64,000 nucleotides of DNA, from NCBI RefSeq assembly GCF_017562075.2, contig NC_054083.1:52962442-53026441 (forward strand), in the 5' to 3' direction. Shown here one piece after another: positions 47,501 to 60,120 of the stretch. The notes beneath the pieces are model-generated. The model was not told the DNA's origin, searched no databases, and saw only the letters and a program-made list of their open reading frames with translations. The stretch's first letter is position 1. Each line of letters begins with the position of its first letter. The translations under genes were made by a program, and so were the position numbers. This DNA comes from Anopheles merus (Eukaryota; Arthropoda; Insecta; Diptera; Culicidae).

Positions 47501-50500
47501 AAGTCAGCAGTCAACTCGCTGCGGTGCTGGGTGGGTGGTGAAAGAAATGGAACGAAGCGGACAGAACGAACGGGCGAACGAAGTGACGTCTGTTTTGAAT
47601 GTTTGGAAAAACATCGAACCCCAAAAACCAAGCAACACACAAGCACAAGCAGCAACACAGGCGAATAATAAAAACTCTCGAAAAATACACTCTCCTCCGC
47701 CTTTGCGCGTGTCGTCGGTTTGGAGGAGCAGCAAATGATGATGAAACTCAATACGCGAACACTTACCACCGACCCAACCGAGCAGCAGCTCGGGTTGTGT
47801 TGGGGTGTTTTGAGCCGGCAAAATGGAAAAGAAGAAAAAGTGTGCCTTTTTGCTCGTTACTTCTTAAAAAAAAGATCTTTCCTTTACATGGCCGGAAAAA
47901 TCGCGCATTTCAAGCCGCTCTCTCGGTCTCTCTCGGTTATGAATGTAATCAAATTATTTGCGCACGTGCACACCCCTTTTATACGCTTTTTGGCGTTCGT
48001 TCGCGTCACTGGTTGGAACGAGGAAAACCGTTACCATCGAACGCGTTTGGTTGTTACGAATCAATCCGAGAGGTGAACCGTGCGCGATTGATCGAGATTT
48101 TGGCACGGGCATAGGAACGCGTGTGCCAAATGCCAAGAAGTGTTTCTCGCTCGCATTATATTAGTATTGTATTATGAACGGTCGAGAAAGTTGTTATATT
48201 GATGCGTTCCAATGCTTTGAAAGAGTCGCCGCCGATCGTCGCCTAAAGCGGAAAGCCTTTTTGTGTACTTCCGGTAACCGATTGCTCTATCCGTCTTATC
48301 CTGCCAACTGTCTTCTTATTGTGGTGAATTCTAAAAAAACTAACTTTTCCAAAGTGGCAACAAAAGCGGAAGTATTGTCCTTCTTCGTCCTCAGTACAAA
48401 CATTCACTTTTTTTTTAATGTCAAGCTTCTTTCCCATGGCGTCGTCGTTAGCGAAGCGTCAAATTTACTCGATTCTTTAAAGAAAAAAAAAAGGTAAAAA
48501 ATTGTCTTTGTGTGCGTTTTTTCGTTCTTTTCATGTGCCTCTTCCCTCTCCTCGTCTGTGTTTCTCCTTCCTGTTTCGTCTTTTTTTGTTGTTGTTCGAG
48601 TTGTCATTTCGGTTGTCGAAAACCTTGGGCGTGAAATATTAATTTGTCCGTGGTGCGTACGGTACACTTCTTGGTTGAGGTTGTTTCTTTCTTTCTTTTT
48701 TTTTCATTTTCCCCCCACGGAGCGATTTTCTCGCTTTTCTTCGCGTGTGCTCGCACGTACATACCGTACCGTACACCCACATCCCGGCGACTCTCCCGGC
48801 ATGTGACCTGACCTCCGTGATCTCGGCTGTGTGCTTGTGTGTATGTGGTGTTGTCGTGTTGCGCAACCCAAAATCCCAAGAAACTGTCGAAACGTGTCGA
48901 CTTCGAATGTCAAGCACAACACTCCCTGGCTCGGGCGCGCGCACACACAACAGCAAAGCGTATTTTCCGAATGGAAAATGAGGTGTTTTACGTTCTGTCT
49001 CTCTCTGTGTGTGTGTATGTGTTTCTCGGATGAAAAGGTGTGTACACCTCTTGTGCATGCTGTAATCGACGACCCGATCGACGGTCGGTTGCCATATAAG
49101 GATGTAATGCTGGCGCTAAGCGGCACAGGATCGGTAGAAGTAGAAGAAATATCGGAGGAAAAGCAAAATAATAAAATGGTTCCTAATTTATTCCGGTGTT
49201 TGAAGTGGATGGTTGTACCGTTGCCGATTGACTTGAATCTTAATTAGGATGTCTGTGTGTGTGTGTGTGTATGTGTTTGTGCTGGTAACATTTTCGTGCC
49301 GTTTGATTGTATTATGCCCCTCGAACCTTTTGGCATTACCAGGAATGTCGGGTACCAGCGTTGCTAGGGAATTCAATCATGCAATTGCTAATCAATCCAC
49401 TGAATATGTAATTCACTTTTCGTAACCTTTACATCGCCTCACCGGCATAAGACCCCTTGTGATAGCCCCTTGTAAGGTACGCCCGATGTATGTATGATTT
49501 GAATAATCAGCATCCTATATTATGCACAATTATGATTTGCACTCAGCGTTATGTGAAACCCGAAAGGGCCAATGATTCATTTGGCACTTGCTCCCACCGA
49601 ACACACACACCATGCAAAACAGGGCAAACAACAAAAAAATTGGCAAAACTGTTGGTTTTGCCCTCCAAGAATACACATACACACACACATGCGAGAGCTA
49701 AAAGCAACACTCCGCGGCTTCTGTTCTTCGACTCTTGCCGTTCATTATCGTTTGCTTCGTCCCTTCCCCATTCGTTTGCACTCCTCTGCTACACAGAAGG
49801 CTTTTAGGCATTTGAATTGCTTTGAATTTTGCTGTGCCCGGTTTGGTGTAATTTTCAGCAGATGTGGCGCTTCCGATGAGTCCGAATTTGAACCTGCCGT
49901 TTCTGCCTTGCTCGGGTAGAACAACCGTATCATCGCCGCATCGCTTTGCGAAGAGCGCCGCATGCATTATCAATTCGTACGCAAACGGTATTGTTCTCCG
50001 GCAAAACCCGTTCCTTCCAGTTTGGCATAATTATGCTATGGTGTGCTGCTGTTGATACCTTCATGCGCCACAGTACGCTGTTTATGCCCAGTCATGCAAT
50101 TGTTGGGGCAAATTTCCCAACTCTGCTAATCACTGTAAGCCCCTGCTGTGGTGGGGGTGAGTGCTGTGCGCCGTTGTTCTTGTGATAGTTCCAGCTGAGA
50201 CAAGCCAAGCTGGCTGGAAAGAGCAGCAGCGCGTACCGTACGTCGTGATAGCGATAGGCTGGGCAGAGGCTGGGCCGTGCAATCAAAGCGGCGCACTAGC
50301 TGGCAGACTGCCTTCGCTCGCACATGACCCCGTCGACTCAAACACACATACGTACATTGGCATTCACTCGTTCGCTCTGTCTCCTGCAGATCGATCTCGG
50401 GTAGAACGGTTTGTGACACACATGTGTGTTTATCGCTTCAGCAAGCAAAAGGACTACGACCTCACGCCGACGGCGACTGCGGCGGAGGCAATCCCCGGGA

Positions 50501-51259
50501 CCATCCGGCTTCCTCTTGGTCCTCTCTCTCTCTCTCCCTCTCTCTTTTGTGCCGCTCCTTCGTGTCCTTTCTCTACGGCCCTCTCTTGTTGGGAGTGAGC
50601 AAGATGATCGTCAGCCTTCCCGTTAACATCTGGACGGGAGAAGACAGAACCGTTGATGCTTCAGTCAAGTACCGCATGAGTGGATGTTTTGTGTGCGAGT
50701 GTGTTTTGTTACATTTTAGCCCAGAACCAGAAGTCAACTTCGCTGCTTGAAACCCGGTATCACCTCCCAGGATTTCTGGAAGCAAATTGAAAAAAAAAAA
50801 CCCAGTCCACCCAATTCCCTTTGTAGCACCCAGGGAGCAGGGGGGGTCCAAAGGGTCGTCATTCTTCGGCCTGGAGCGAGGTTGGAATTCGTTCCTGGTG
50901 GGCTGCTTTGGAAGAATTAGATCACCCGCTTCGGTCCGTGCACCATAACGGTATACGAAGGGAAGAGAGAAAGAGAGAGAGAGAGAGAGAGTGAAGAAAT
51001 TCAGCAGCACGTTGGTCTGTGATTATTTGGATCAGTGCTGGCCGCCGCGCGTCTAAGCAGGGTTTAAACCCGAAAGGGCATTTTATGGCCAGCCGCAAAA
51101 AAAACCCGTGAGTCAGTTGGCAAGGAATGCAGCAAAAGACGATGCAGGGGGAGAGAAGAACAGCAACAACAAAAAAGCGATAAAACTTTCCCCCTTCTCA
51201 CACACTCTCTCTATCCCTCGCAGCATGGATACAGCTGGACCTAGACTGATTGAAAGCGC

Positions 51260-51261
<2 letters not shown>

Positions 51262-51328
<67 letters not shown>
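51262..51328. repeat. (TG)33 microsatellite
   Basis: Perfect dinucleotide tract of about 67 bp, the longest GT tract in the window. Another short TG run follows at 51369-51380. Confidence 0.95.
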
Positions 51329-51330
<2 letters not shown>

Positions 51331-54300
51331 CTGTGTGCACAAACGGTCGTTAAAACCACCCCAGCAGATGTGTGTGTGTGCATGCAAATGGTTGCAATGA
51401 AACAACAAAAAGGAAGACGTTCGATCGATCACGCGAAGGGTGCGAAGGGCGCAAACTGCGTTCGGAAACTTGAAGCGCGCATTTTATTGCCATTCGCGGA
51501 CGAGAAGGGGGGGGGGGGCGGGGGCAGGAGGGGTAGTAGCGCATGCATGCATCATCATCTCCAGTGAGCTGTGTGCGTACGTGCGTGCATGTTTATGGAT
51601 GTTTTTTCGGCAAGCAAAACCTCTGGTGCCGCCCCCTCACATACGGATAAACAGAGCAGCAAACACAGAAGCCAAGGATGCGGTTCCTCCCCCCCTCGCT
51701 TCTGATCGTGTCATGGCTGGATCGTCGGCACGCGCGCGCACACGGATTATCCCGCACATCTTCCATGATTGTGTTTTGAAATTCGAACACGCTCAGACAA
51801 ATGATGCTGCTGCTGTTGCAGTTGCACAAAACTCTCCACCAAGAGACCACCGATTCCCGATGCAAAAGGCAAACAAATTCGATCCCGGCTGTGGCTTTCA
51901 GGCGCTACCGTTTCCCATGGTATCTATTGCGCGCTACCGCAAGCACGCAGAATGTACGGAGGCGCGGCGTGGAGCCATAATTCCCTTCCTAAACGTTAGA
52001 GGCGCAAAGGCCGGGGACAGAATAATGACAAACGTGACTGTAAAAGTTATGGCCAGTAGAAACAACCGTCACTGGGAGTCTAGTAGGGATGGTGGTGGTG
52101 GTGGTGTGTTTCCTTCTGCCGTGGTGCCGTGGTGAAGCAAACTTTAAACAATTGTTTTGTCTCTCTCTAAAGGCGCTTCGCAATTGATGGTGTGGCGTGT
52201 TGGTTAGGGGTTAATAGAATTGTTGCGATCGAATGGTAGCATTGGTGGAATGATAATAATAATGAAAAAACCACCCAACTTCAATTCGCTAATAATCCAG
52301 GCACGATCGTATTGTTAATACGCCGCGAGGGATGTGAACAGTAAGCGACACCTCGCCGTTTGAATTTGAAGCATAAATTTTGATTGATTTCTCCGGCTTG
52401 GCGGCTCAAACGGGCGCGTTTTTAAAGCAGTCAGCAGTGGTTGAGTGTGCGGCTTCACTGGAGTCGTTAATTATTATCTTGCTCGTCGTAAAAATCACCA
52501 ACCGTCATAAATGTGTCAATCATTGTGTCCGGTGGCCTGTCGCGGGGAGGGAATGAGAGAGAGGGGGGGGGCTTGTCACTTCACCCCGTCAATGTTGTTA
52601 AAACTGTTAAAACTGACGTGTGAAGGAAACTAATTTCCAATGAACAAAACCCCTTTAAGCGTTAAATGAAATTGATAATAATTTGGTGCCGTGACCAGGA
52701 ATCGATGTGCAGTTTCAGAAAGCGTTCAAAGAGCTTGGGTGGAATAATTTCACTGCAAATGGGTATTAATTCTGCGTACCTTATCGGATTGTTGCATTCG
52801 ATTTAGGTAAGGCATTTGATTCAAATTTATGAGAAAACCTCAACAAATCGGTCGGACGGTTTCCCTTCATTAGATTTCTCAGGAACAAGGGGGCCGCACG
52901 CATCCTGGAATACGAACGCATGCAACAGGTCCTTTCAACTGAACCAAGGATTGAACTTTCGCCACCGCAAGTGTTGTGTGTGTGTGTGCAGTCAGTTTTG
53001 CCGGGCTTTGATGAAGCGTTTCGCGCCCGAACGCGACACAGCATCCAGCAGTTTCAGCACGACTAAGCACAGACACACCGACAGCAGCCTACCACCATCG
53101 CGCTGCTGCTTTCATGATGAAGGAAAAGGTCAATTGATTTCCCTCGGGCGAGATTTTTCCGATCGAAAGCTTTTTGTTTCCCATTGGGGGGGAAGGGGCC
53201 ACTCTCTTTCTCTCTGGTGCCCTTTTCGCTGCACGCCTACTCCACCCTTCCATCATTTGATTGGCGCACACCTTTCGCTTTGCTTTGCTCTACTTACTCT
53301 TCCCGCAGTGGGGCCATCTCATCCCCATCTTCCCGCATCCTTTTGTGCTCGGGGGAGGGGAGATGGAGTGGTGGATTCAATATTTCCGCCGTTGTTGTTT
53401 ATTGTGTTTATGAGAGTGGAGGATGGAGCGTGCGCGCCTGGGGGGAGGGTTTGTGTCTGTGCTCCGTTCGCTTTTCCCGTTCGCTGGAAACTGGAATGCT
53501 TCATTCCGCTCCATTAGTAGCCGCGACCGTCGTGTTGTCAGTCACTTTCGTTGAAGCGATGAGCGAACAAGGACGAGGGAAAGAGGGGGATAGAGAGTTG
53601 GAGGGAAAAACCCTTTATCTCCATGGTTCAACAACATTAGCCATCCCTCCCGTGTCCAGGTGAATGATTTCATGGTGAAGCACCCGGGGACTCCGTGCGT
53701 GTGTGTGTGTGTGTGTGTAGAGGCAAAGGACACTTCAACCCACACAACGAGAGCAGCCCCGACCGAGTGCGTGCGTGCGTTTGTTGAGGCAAATCGAATC
53801 AGAACACGGGAGCGATCAATAAAGTGAAATACTTGCTCCCTCCCACCCTCGAATGGGGCTGATTGGAATGTGTAAGTGGCTGGAGAGAACTCCTTGTCAT
53901 CCTTGCAGGGAGGGGAGGGGGTGGGAACGCTAAGGGCGGCACACACACACACACAGACCTAACGATGCATCCTGTTTGGTGGGATCGTAATTGAATTCAA
54001 TGTAAGGCAATTCTTGTTTGACGCAAATTGAAAAATCTCGGCGCTTCTCCTCCCGTGGCGAGAAACGCGCGCGCGCTCACAAACAAGAACAGAACACAAG
54101 ACACGCTAGAGAGAGAGAGAGAGATTAGCCTCACCTCGTGCTCGATCGAAGCAAAGACACAGCGATTTAGATCTCTGTGTATGTGTTGGCAGGTTACCAC
54201 ACCACATACAACACAACAGCATCTCTCAGCTAATTGTCGTGTGTGTGTGTGCGATGAGTACATATCGACCACCACTAACGGAACCGGGTCACACATTGGA

Positions 54301-57300
54301 ACGTTCCTCGAAGCACCTCTAATATCGTGTTCCATCTGCTGGGCAGCGGTGAGAGCTGCTACTACTGCCAGCAGTAGAGGGAGGACATCCCCCTGGGATG
54401 GGGAGGTCACACGGGCACACAGAATCGCCAGGGGGAGATCAACGCATGGGCAAGATAAAACACTCTCTCACATACAGCAGCAGCAGCACTGTCTGTTAGA
54501 ACGGCTCACACATGCTCATGAATCTCAAACAAACCCCTCTTGACCGAGAAGACTGCCCCCACAGCACGGTGTGTGAGTGGTGAGAGACCGTTGCTAGACT
54601 GCCCGACTCACCACACGCCGCCAGGGTGCGAGCTTTTGAAGGGCAAAGGTTGAGCACCACCGAGAGCGCGGTCCGAGTGAGCCTGCCTCCCGCGCGGTGG
54701 CTTGTTTGTTTGGGAAATGTGGGAAGCTCGTGGCAGCCAACGAGCGGCAATACTTTAAAGTCACAAGCCTGCTGTGGCTAGTTTTCTTTTCGGGAAGACA
54801 CGACAAACATGAATCCACGGACAGCTTTAATCGGCACATAGAGGAGCTGCTATTTCTAGTGCATAAAAAACGGATGGAATCTATGTTGCACTACCCGGTG
54901 CTCGCCCGCGGTTGATGTTTAGTGCCGGGCGCGTGTGTCTCCCCGTCTGATCGATTGGTCGATACGCGTGTGACGTCAGTGGAAACCCCCCCCCCTTCCG
55001 CTCCGCACATTATAGGGTGCTCGGGCTTAAGGAAATAGCCATCATTAAAGCGTACGTGTGTGTGTCGCTCTCTGTACTGCGAAGAAGGTGGAATGGCAAG
55101 CGAAGAGATGATTAGAAAGGCATGGAAGGAAGGAAGGAAGAAGGTCAGTTGTTGATTATATGTTTTCCTTTTTTCCATAATGTCAAACGATTCATGGTCA
55201 TGTCACTGTTGGGCAAATGGCGCTGCTGTGTGAGAACCTTAATCCTGCAAGAAGCAGTAAGGAAGAAATCTGTACCCCAGAAAACGGAAGATCTGTATTA
55301 GTCCGTTGTGGGGCTGCTGGTGTTGAGTGGGGCTCATTATTAAATACTGACCTGTGTATGTGGATGTGTGTGTGTGTGTGTGTCTGTTCCCCCGTTCGTC
55401 GACGACTCGAGATGAATATTACGCACATCATGGGAAGGAGAATAGGTAATGTGTGTCTCCTCTTCCTTTGAATCCTTTTTTTCCCGGGAGGCACTGGCAA
55501 ACGGGATCCTCCCCTGCTCTAAATGTAGGTCATTTTGTGTTCGTTTCGTTGGGAAATTATTGATCATCTACGAAAGCACCGCTCTCCAACAGCAAATTTT
55601 GTGGGTATGGGAAGAGGAGCGCGCAAGCGGAAAGCATGGGACAGATTATTTCGACCCTGAGAGAGGCATATCATCGTGAATGGTTTGGCCCGAGGACGAG
55701 TCATTTCGCTTGGACAATGCTTGCGGCTTGCTGGAACTGGAGAGTGGGGGGAGGAGTGGGCGGGAGTCTCCGGTTGAATTTGGAATAATTTATGAAAATG
55801 TTGTCCCACAAACAGCAGCAGAGGGTTCGAGGGAAAATCGATCGAAGCGGCGAATGAGAGAGACAGAGAAGAGAGATACAAGATTTATGTTTCCCATCGA
55901 TTAGGGATCATTTCCCGGTCGGGATGATAGTGATTGCGGTGATATCCTGGGACAGAGAAAGGATATGAGATTTCAATAGACCCCTCCTGTCCAGGAATTG
56001 CTTAAAACCCGGTTTTGCGTAGACAAAGTGGTTGAATTCTTCGTCTACTTCCTTTGAATATCGGAACAAACAAAAAAGTGCACGAAATTCTGAATGAACT
56101 TGGAAATAGCCGCACTCCCTCTCTCTGTCCATCTCTTCTTCTCTGCTGTGTTTCCTTCACCGTTCGCGTGGTATGTTGTTTGTGTTTTGAAGTCGAAAAT
56201 AGCCAACCGCCGGCCGCAACCGCGCACCACCACCCCCACCCTCACCGTCGTCGTCGTCGGCTGGTTGCTATTTTTTGAGCTCGTCTTTTTTATTGTGAAT
56301 GAAAACTCTATTCTCCATCCGTTCCTAGTCCGGTCTGGACCGGGGCCAACTTGGGGAAAGGAACAAGTTTTTCAAGATTCTTCTCCCTTCGGAGGGGGCA
56401 TTCCATCCCGACGACCCCCTGCATTGGATAAGAAGTGTTACACCTACATAATTTACCAATTGGAAAAGAGAAACAACAACTTTTCCAATTTCCAATCCCA
56501 CGCCCGCGTCTCGCTCTCTCCCTCTCTCTCTCTTCACCTCCAGCACTGCACCTAATGTTGGTCAGGTGTGTCTTTTCCATTCTAATTTAGATAGATAGAC
56601 ATACACATCCCCCAAGGAAGGAAGGTCTATTATGTTCGCGTGTGTGTGAGGTGGAGAGGAGAATTGTTGTCTTGTGAGACTTCTCGCAACGTCCAGGCGA
56701 TCGAAGAAGGCGCTGGGAATCAGCAGCGGCTGGCTGCGTTCTGCTCTGCTATCGATTGCTGTGTATTTGGTTAAATATTTAACCGCTTCGTTCGTACTCG
56801 GCATTTTGCCACGAGCGGATGTTCCTGGTGGCGGCTTTTCCTTCTTCTTTTTTTTTGCTTGTCCGCTGTGTTGGCCTCCCGTGATGCTGATAGTCCATAT
56901 TTTGCCGTTCCACTTCGCCGACGTCTGGAGAAGGCCATTGGGGGGAGGCAAAGAGCGGCATACATACCCGCCAAGCGCACAATACAAATGCCCAATGGAG
57001 CGCGTTTAAAGAAGAACCCGTGTGCGTGTTTTTTCTCTCTCTCTCTCTCTCTCGCTGTTGCCTTTGCCTCTGCTTTTCTCTTTGCGCTTTGTGCGCCATC
57101 CATTTGGTGCCACGCGTGGGGTTTATTGAAAAGCGGGCGCCCACGTGAACGCAACGCGTGTGGCCTACCGTGCGTCTCCATTTAGTTTTGTATTATTTGA
57201 AACCCCTCCCATCCCCTCCCCCCCATCACTAACACGCTTCGTTGTCTCCACCGATCGAACTCGTGTGCAGTTGAAGTGTGTGTGTGTGTGTTTTTTCTGT

Positions 57301-57711
57301 AATCAAAAGCGAACTATGGGTAAAGAATGGAAGCAGACAATCAATAGTGATGGGAAGGTAAATGGAAGAAAAAACAACACAAGCATAGAGGTATGAGACA
57401 TAGAGAGAAAGGGAGACAGACGAACCAAGAGAGACCGCTGGAGCGTGTTGAGGATGTACAAAGCATAGCAAAGCCAACAGCCCCCACTCGATGGTTCCTG
57501 GTTTGAAATGAGGGCTGTGAGCTGTGAAGCAAGAAAGGCAAGGCAAAGAGGGAACGAAGAAGAGGAATAATAAGAAGATGGACATCGAGGTGCAGACAAA
57601 CACGCACATAATTTATCACCACCACATGGAGTGACAAATGATCGAAACATATGCTGCTCACAAATCATTTTCCTCCCATTTTTCCCCGTGAGCGCGAGTG
57701 AGTGGGACGAC

Positions 57712-57712
<1 letters not shown>

Positions 57713-57742
<30 letters not shown>
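57713..57742. repeat. (GT)15 microsatellite
   Basis: Thirty-base GT tract that precedes a GA-rich region by about 70 bp and the long GA tract by about 200 bp. Confidence 0.9.
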
Positions 57743-57743
<1 letters not shown>

Positions 57744-57933
57744 GCCATCGTGCACGCATTTCCTTCGCTCGCGCATTGCAACAGTCCAGAGAGCAAGCGA
57801 AACACAGAGACAGAGAGAGAGAGAGAAAGAGAGAGCATGAAAATATGAAGGAAAAAACGGGAAAGTGTATGTTTCTCCTGCAACGAATGCAAGTTGCACG
57901 CGCGATAGTGAACGGATGGGTAGGTAAGGTGAG

Positions 57934-57935
<2 letters not shown>

Positions 57936-57992
<57 letters not shown>
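57936..57992. repeat. (GA)28 microsatellite
   Basis: Perfect 57-bp homopurine GA tract, the longest in the window. A shorter GA run lies at about 57812-57834. Confidence 0.95.
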
Positions 57993-57993
<1 letters not shown>

Positions 57994-58680
57994 AGCTCAC
58001 TTACGGCTGGAGAGATCTCACGCAAGGAAAATTGGAAAAACTGACCGAGAAATAGCAGCACCATAAATGGCAAAACTCGGAGAGCTAAAGAGCGACGGAG
58101 AGGGTTCAATGTGTTGTTGTTTCACACAGGATGCACTCACCGTGTGTCTTCCTTCCTCGAAGCCATGTTCGCATTTCGTTCTATCATTTATCATCCAGCA
58201 TCTTCCTTCTTTTCCTTTTTCAAGAGCTCAGTTGCGTTTCGAATTGGTTTCGATTCGCTTCAGCGGTTGCTTTGGCACTGATTTTCCTCTCCCATCGACT
58301 GTCTGTATGCGCATTCCTTCACACTCAGCACAGAGCGAGCGAGCGAGAGAGAAAGAGAGAGATGGTGCGAGAGCGAGAGCGACGAACGCACGTGTCAAAG
58401 TGGAATTGTGTGAGAAAAGGAAGGAATGAAGGACTTGCACGAGGTTCTAAAACATATGTACAATGTGAGCTCTGTGTATATGGTAGAGTGTGAGACTATG
58501 TGCAAATTGATGGAATTTTCCCTCATCTCTCAGCTTCTCCTTTCCGTCCACCTTTTGTTAAGACTAATTCTGACTTCAATGTATCGTTTGTACTTGTTGT
58601 ATGCTGAAATGGTCTATTAAACAACCATTATAATCATTTAAAATGTATACACGAACATCTTAAAGAACTAACTAAGCGAC

Positions 58681-60120
58681 GAACGATAGCGAGAGCGGTG
58701 CTCACGGTGAATCACAGCTCATTCTCACCTCACGCGCTGCGCTGCTTGTCTGTCCGCTCATCACTTGGCACGGTGATAAGAAGATGATCAAACACATCAC
58801 CGATAGTGGAGCTAATGACGTCGCGTGCGGTGGAAGCAAAAGAGCGAAAGAGAGCGTAGATACCGCTCTCCCATAGAAATGCCAGAAATTTCTATCTAAC
58901 AGCGCGCCGTAACACGCTCGCAACGCTCTCGCGTGGCACTCTTTGCGCTCAGCTCGGCTCGCTCAGCTCGGTTCACCGCCACACACACAGCAGCTGTGGG
59001 GCACATCGCTCTCACCCACGCGGCTCACTCTGGGATCGTAACGCGTACGGTACGGACGTGCTTTTTGTGTTGTGTGCGGCTGGCCCAGGCCCCGTTCGGT
59101 TTTTTTCGGCCCTTTGGTGGTGTTGTGTGGTGGTCCTGCTGCTGTTGCTGCTGCTACTGTGACCGTTGCAATATACAGAGAAAAATAGAGAGAAGGAGAG
59201 AGAGAGAGAGTGTGTGTGTTTGCATCTAGCACAGCAGACAGCAGTAGTGATGATGGCCGGTTTCTCTCGTGTGCGCACCGCTAACATTCGCGAAAAGTGA
59301 CGTGAAAATCCGTAATCCGCCAAAAACAACCGGACCAACGGACGGGCGGACGAACAAGTAGAGTCCGTGCGTAGCCCAACGAAGCAAAAAAACACACACA
59401 CATAGAGAGCAGCATTTGCCAAAACCGTGACGCGCGGCGCGTGGTCTTCTTCGCTTGTGGTGTGTATGGTTTGGTACCCCTCATTTGTGTGTTATGTGTA
59501 TGTGTGTGTGTGTGTCTATGGTCGTGTGAGCGATAACGTTTTGGTGGGTCTCCGCGCCAGGGGGATGCGCGATAAAGTGTGTGCAGTCCGCGAATGTGAG
59601 AATTGGGAGTGAAGCAGCAAAATAATCAAATAAGCAGCTAAAAGGCAGCAGCCAGCGTCGTCGAAGGTTTTTGTCGCACGGGCACACACCTTCCCACCCA
59701 CCTACCCTTTGCCCTCTCGCGTTTGTGCGATTGAGTGCGAGAGATAGATCTCGGTCGTCGTCGTGCGTCCGCCTTTGTCAGTCTCTGTGTTGTGATGCAA
59801 ATATGTCAACAACGAATTAAAAAAACACACACAGCCGAAAGCGCCGTGTCTAGCCAGGCGCCCGTCGGAACTCGGTGAGGTGATAGAGCGAGAGAGAGAG
59901 AGAGAGAGAGGCAGAGAAGGTAGAGGACGAGATTGTTTGCATACGGCAAACAACACGGGCAGCAAAGAGCTTAACGAAAATGGTCCGCAGTTCCATTGAT
60001 CTGTATGTGCCGGTTCGGTTTTCGGAGATTGAAGAACCGAACAATCTGACATGTTTCAGCAAGACAGAGTGACGACGGGTGTTCTGATCATCTTCGAGGG
60101 TTCGCGGGCGTGTTAGAAAA
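58681..60120 (+). promoter_or_regulatory. Putative promoter/leader region D
   Basis: GC-rich block with repeated CGCTC/GCTCTC motifs at 58860-58985, (GA)n-(GT)n at 59195-59221, GA at 59890-59909 and a possible donor CTCG|GTGAGG near 59874. The texture resembles the leader-exon candidates to the left (purine-rich, many short ORFs, GA tracts). No reliable exon boundary or coding frame is visible, so exon limits are not assigned. Confidence 0.25.

Larger units (their letters stand above)
44515..58680 (+). other. Gene-free stretch, probable intron
   Basis: No coding gene recognised on either strand. There are many simple repeats: CT at 46166-46192, GA at 46458-46482, (TG)n at 51262-51328, CT at 50523-50545, GA at 50969-50991, GT at 53699-53718, GA at 54110-54124, (GT)n at 57713-57742 and (GA)n at 57936-57992. 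Two AT-rich islands stand out at about 45300-45430 and 52200-52350. Long frames such as 51440-52135 (+) and 57303-58109 (-) are chance or repeat-driven. A 9-nt exon-like segment lies at 44690-44698. Confidence 0.5.

Noticed and set aside
49036..49246. Acidic, protein-like end of a + strand frame
   Set aside because: About 70 codons have balanced composition, but no acceptor or ATG gives a clean entry and no family is recognised. It is within chance expectation.
51440..52135. 231-codon open frame on +
   Set aside because: It starts at GTG rather than ATG, crosses a poly-G run, and its translation is Ala/Arg/Gly-rich in parts with no family resemblance. Frames of this length are expected in GC-balanced non-coding DNA.
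57303..58109. 268-codon open frame on -
   Set aside because: Much of it is a Leu-Ser dipeptide repeat encoded by the GA tract, plus His-Thr from the GT tract. It is a microsatellite artefact.
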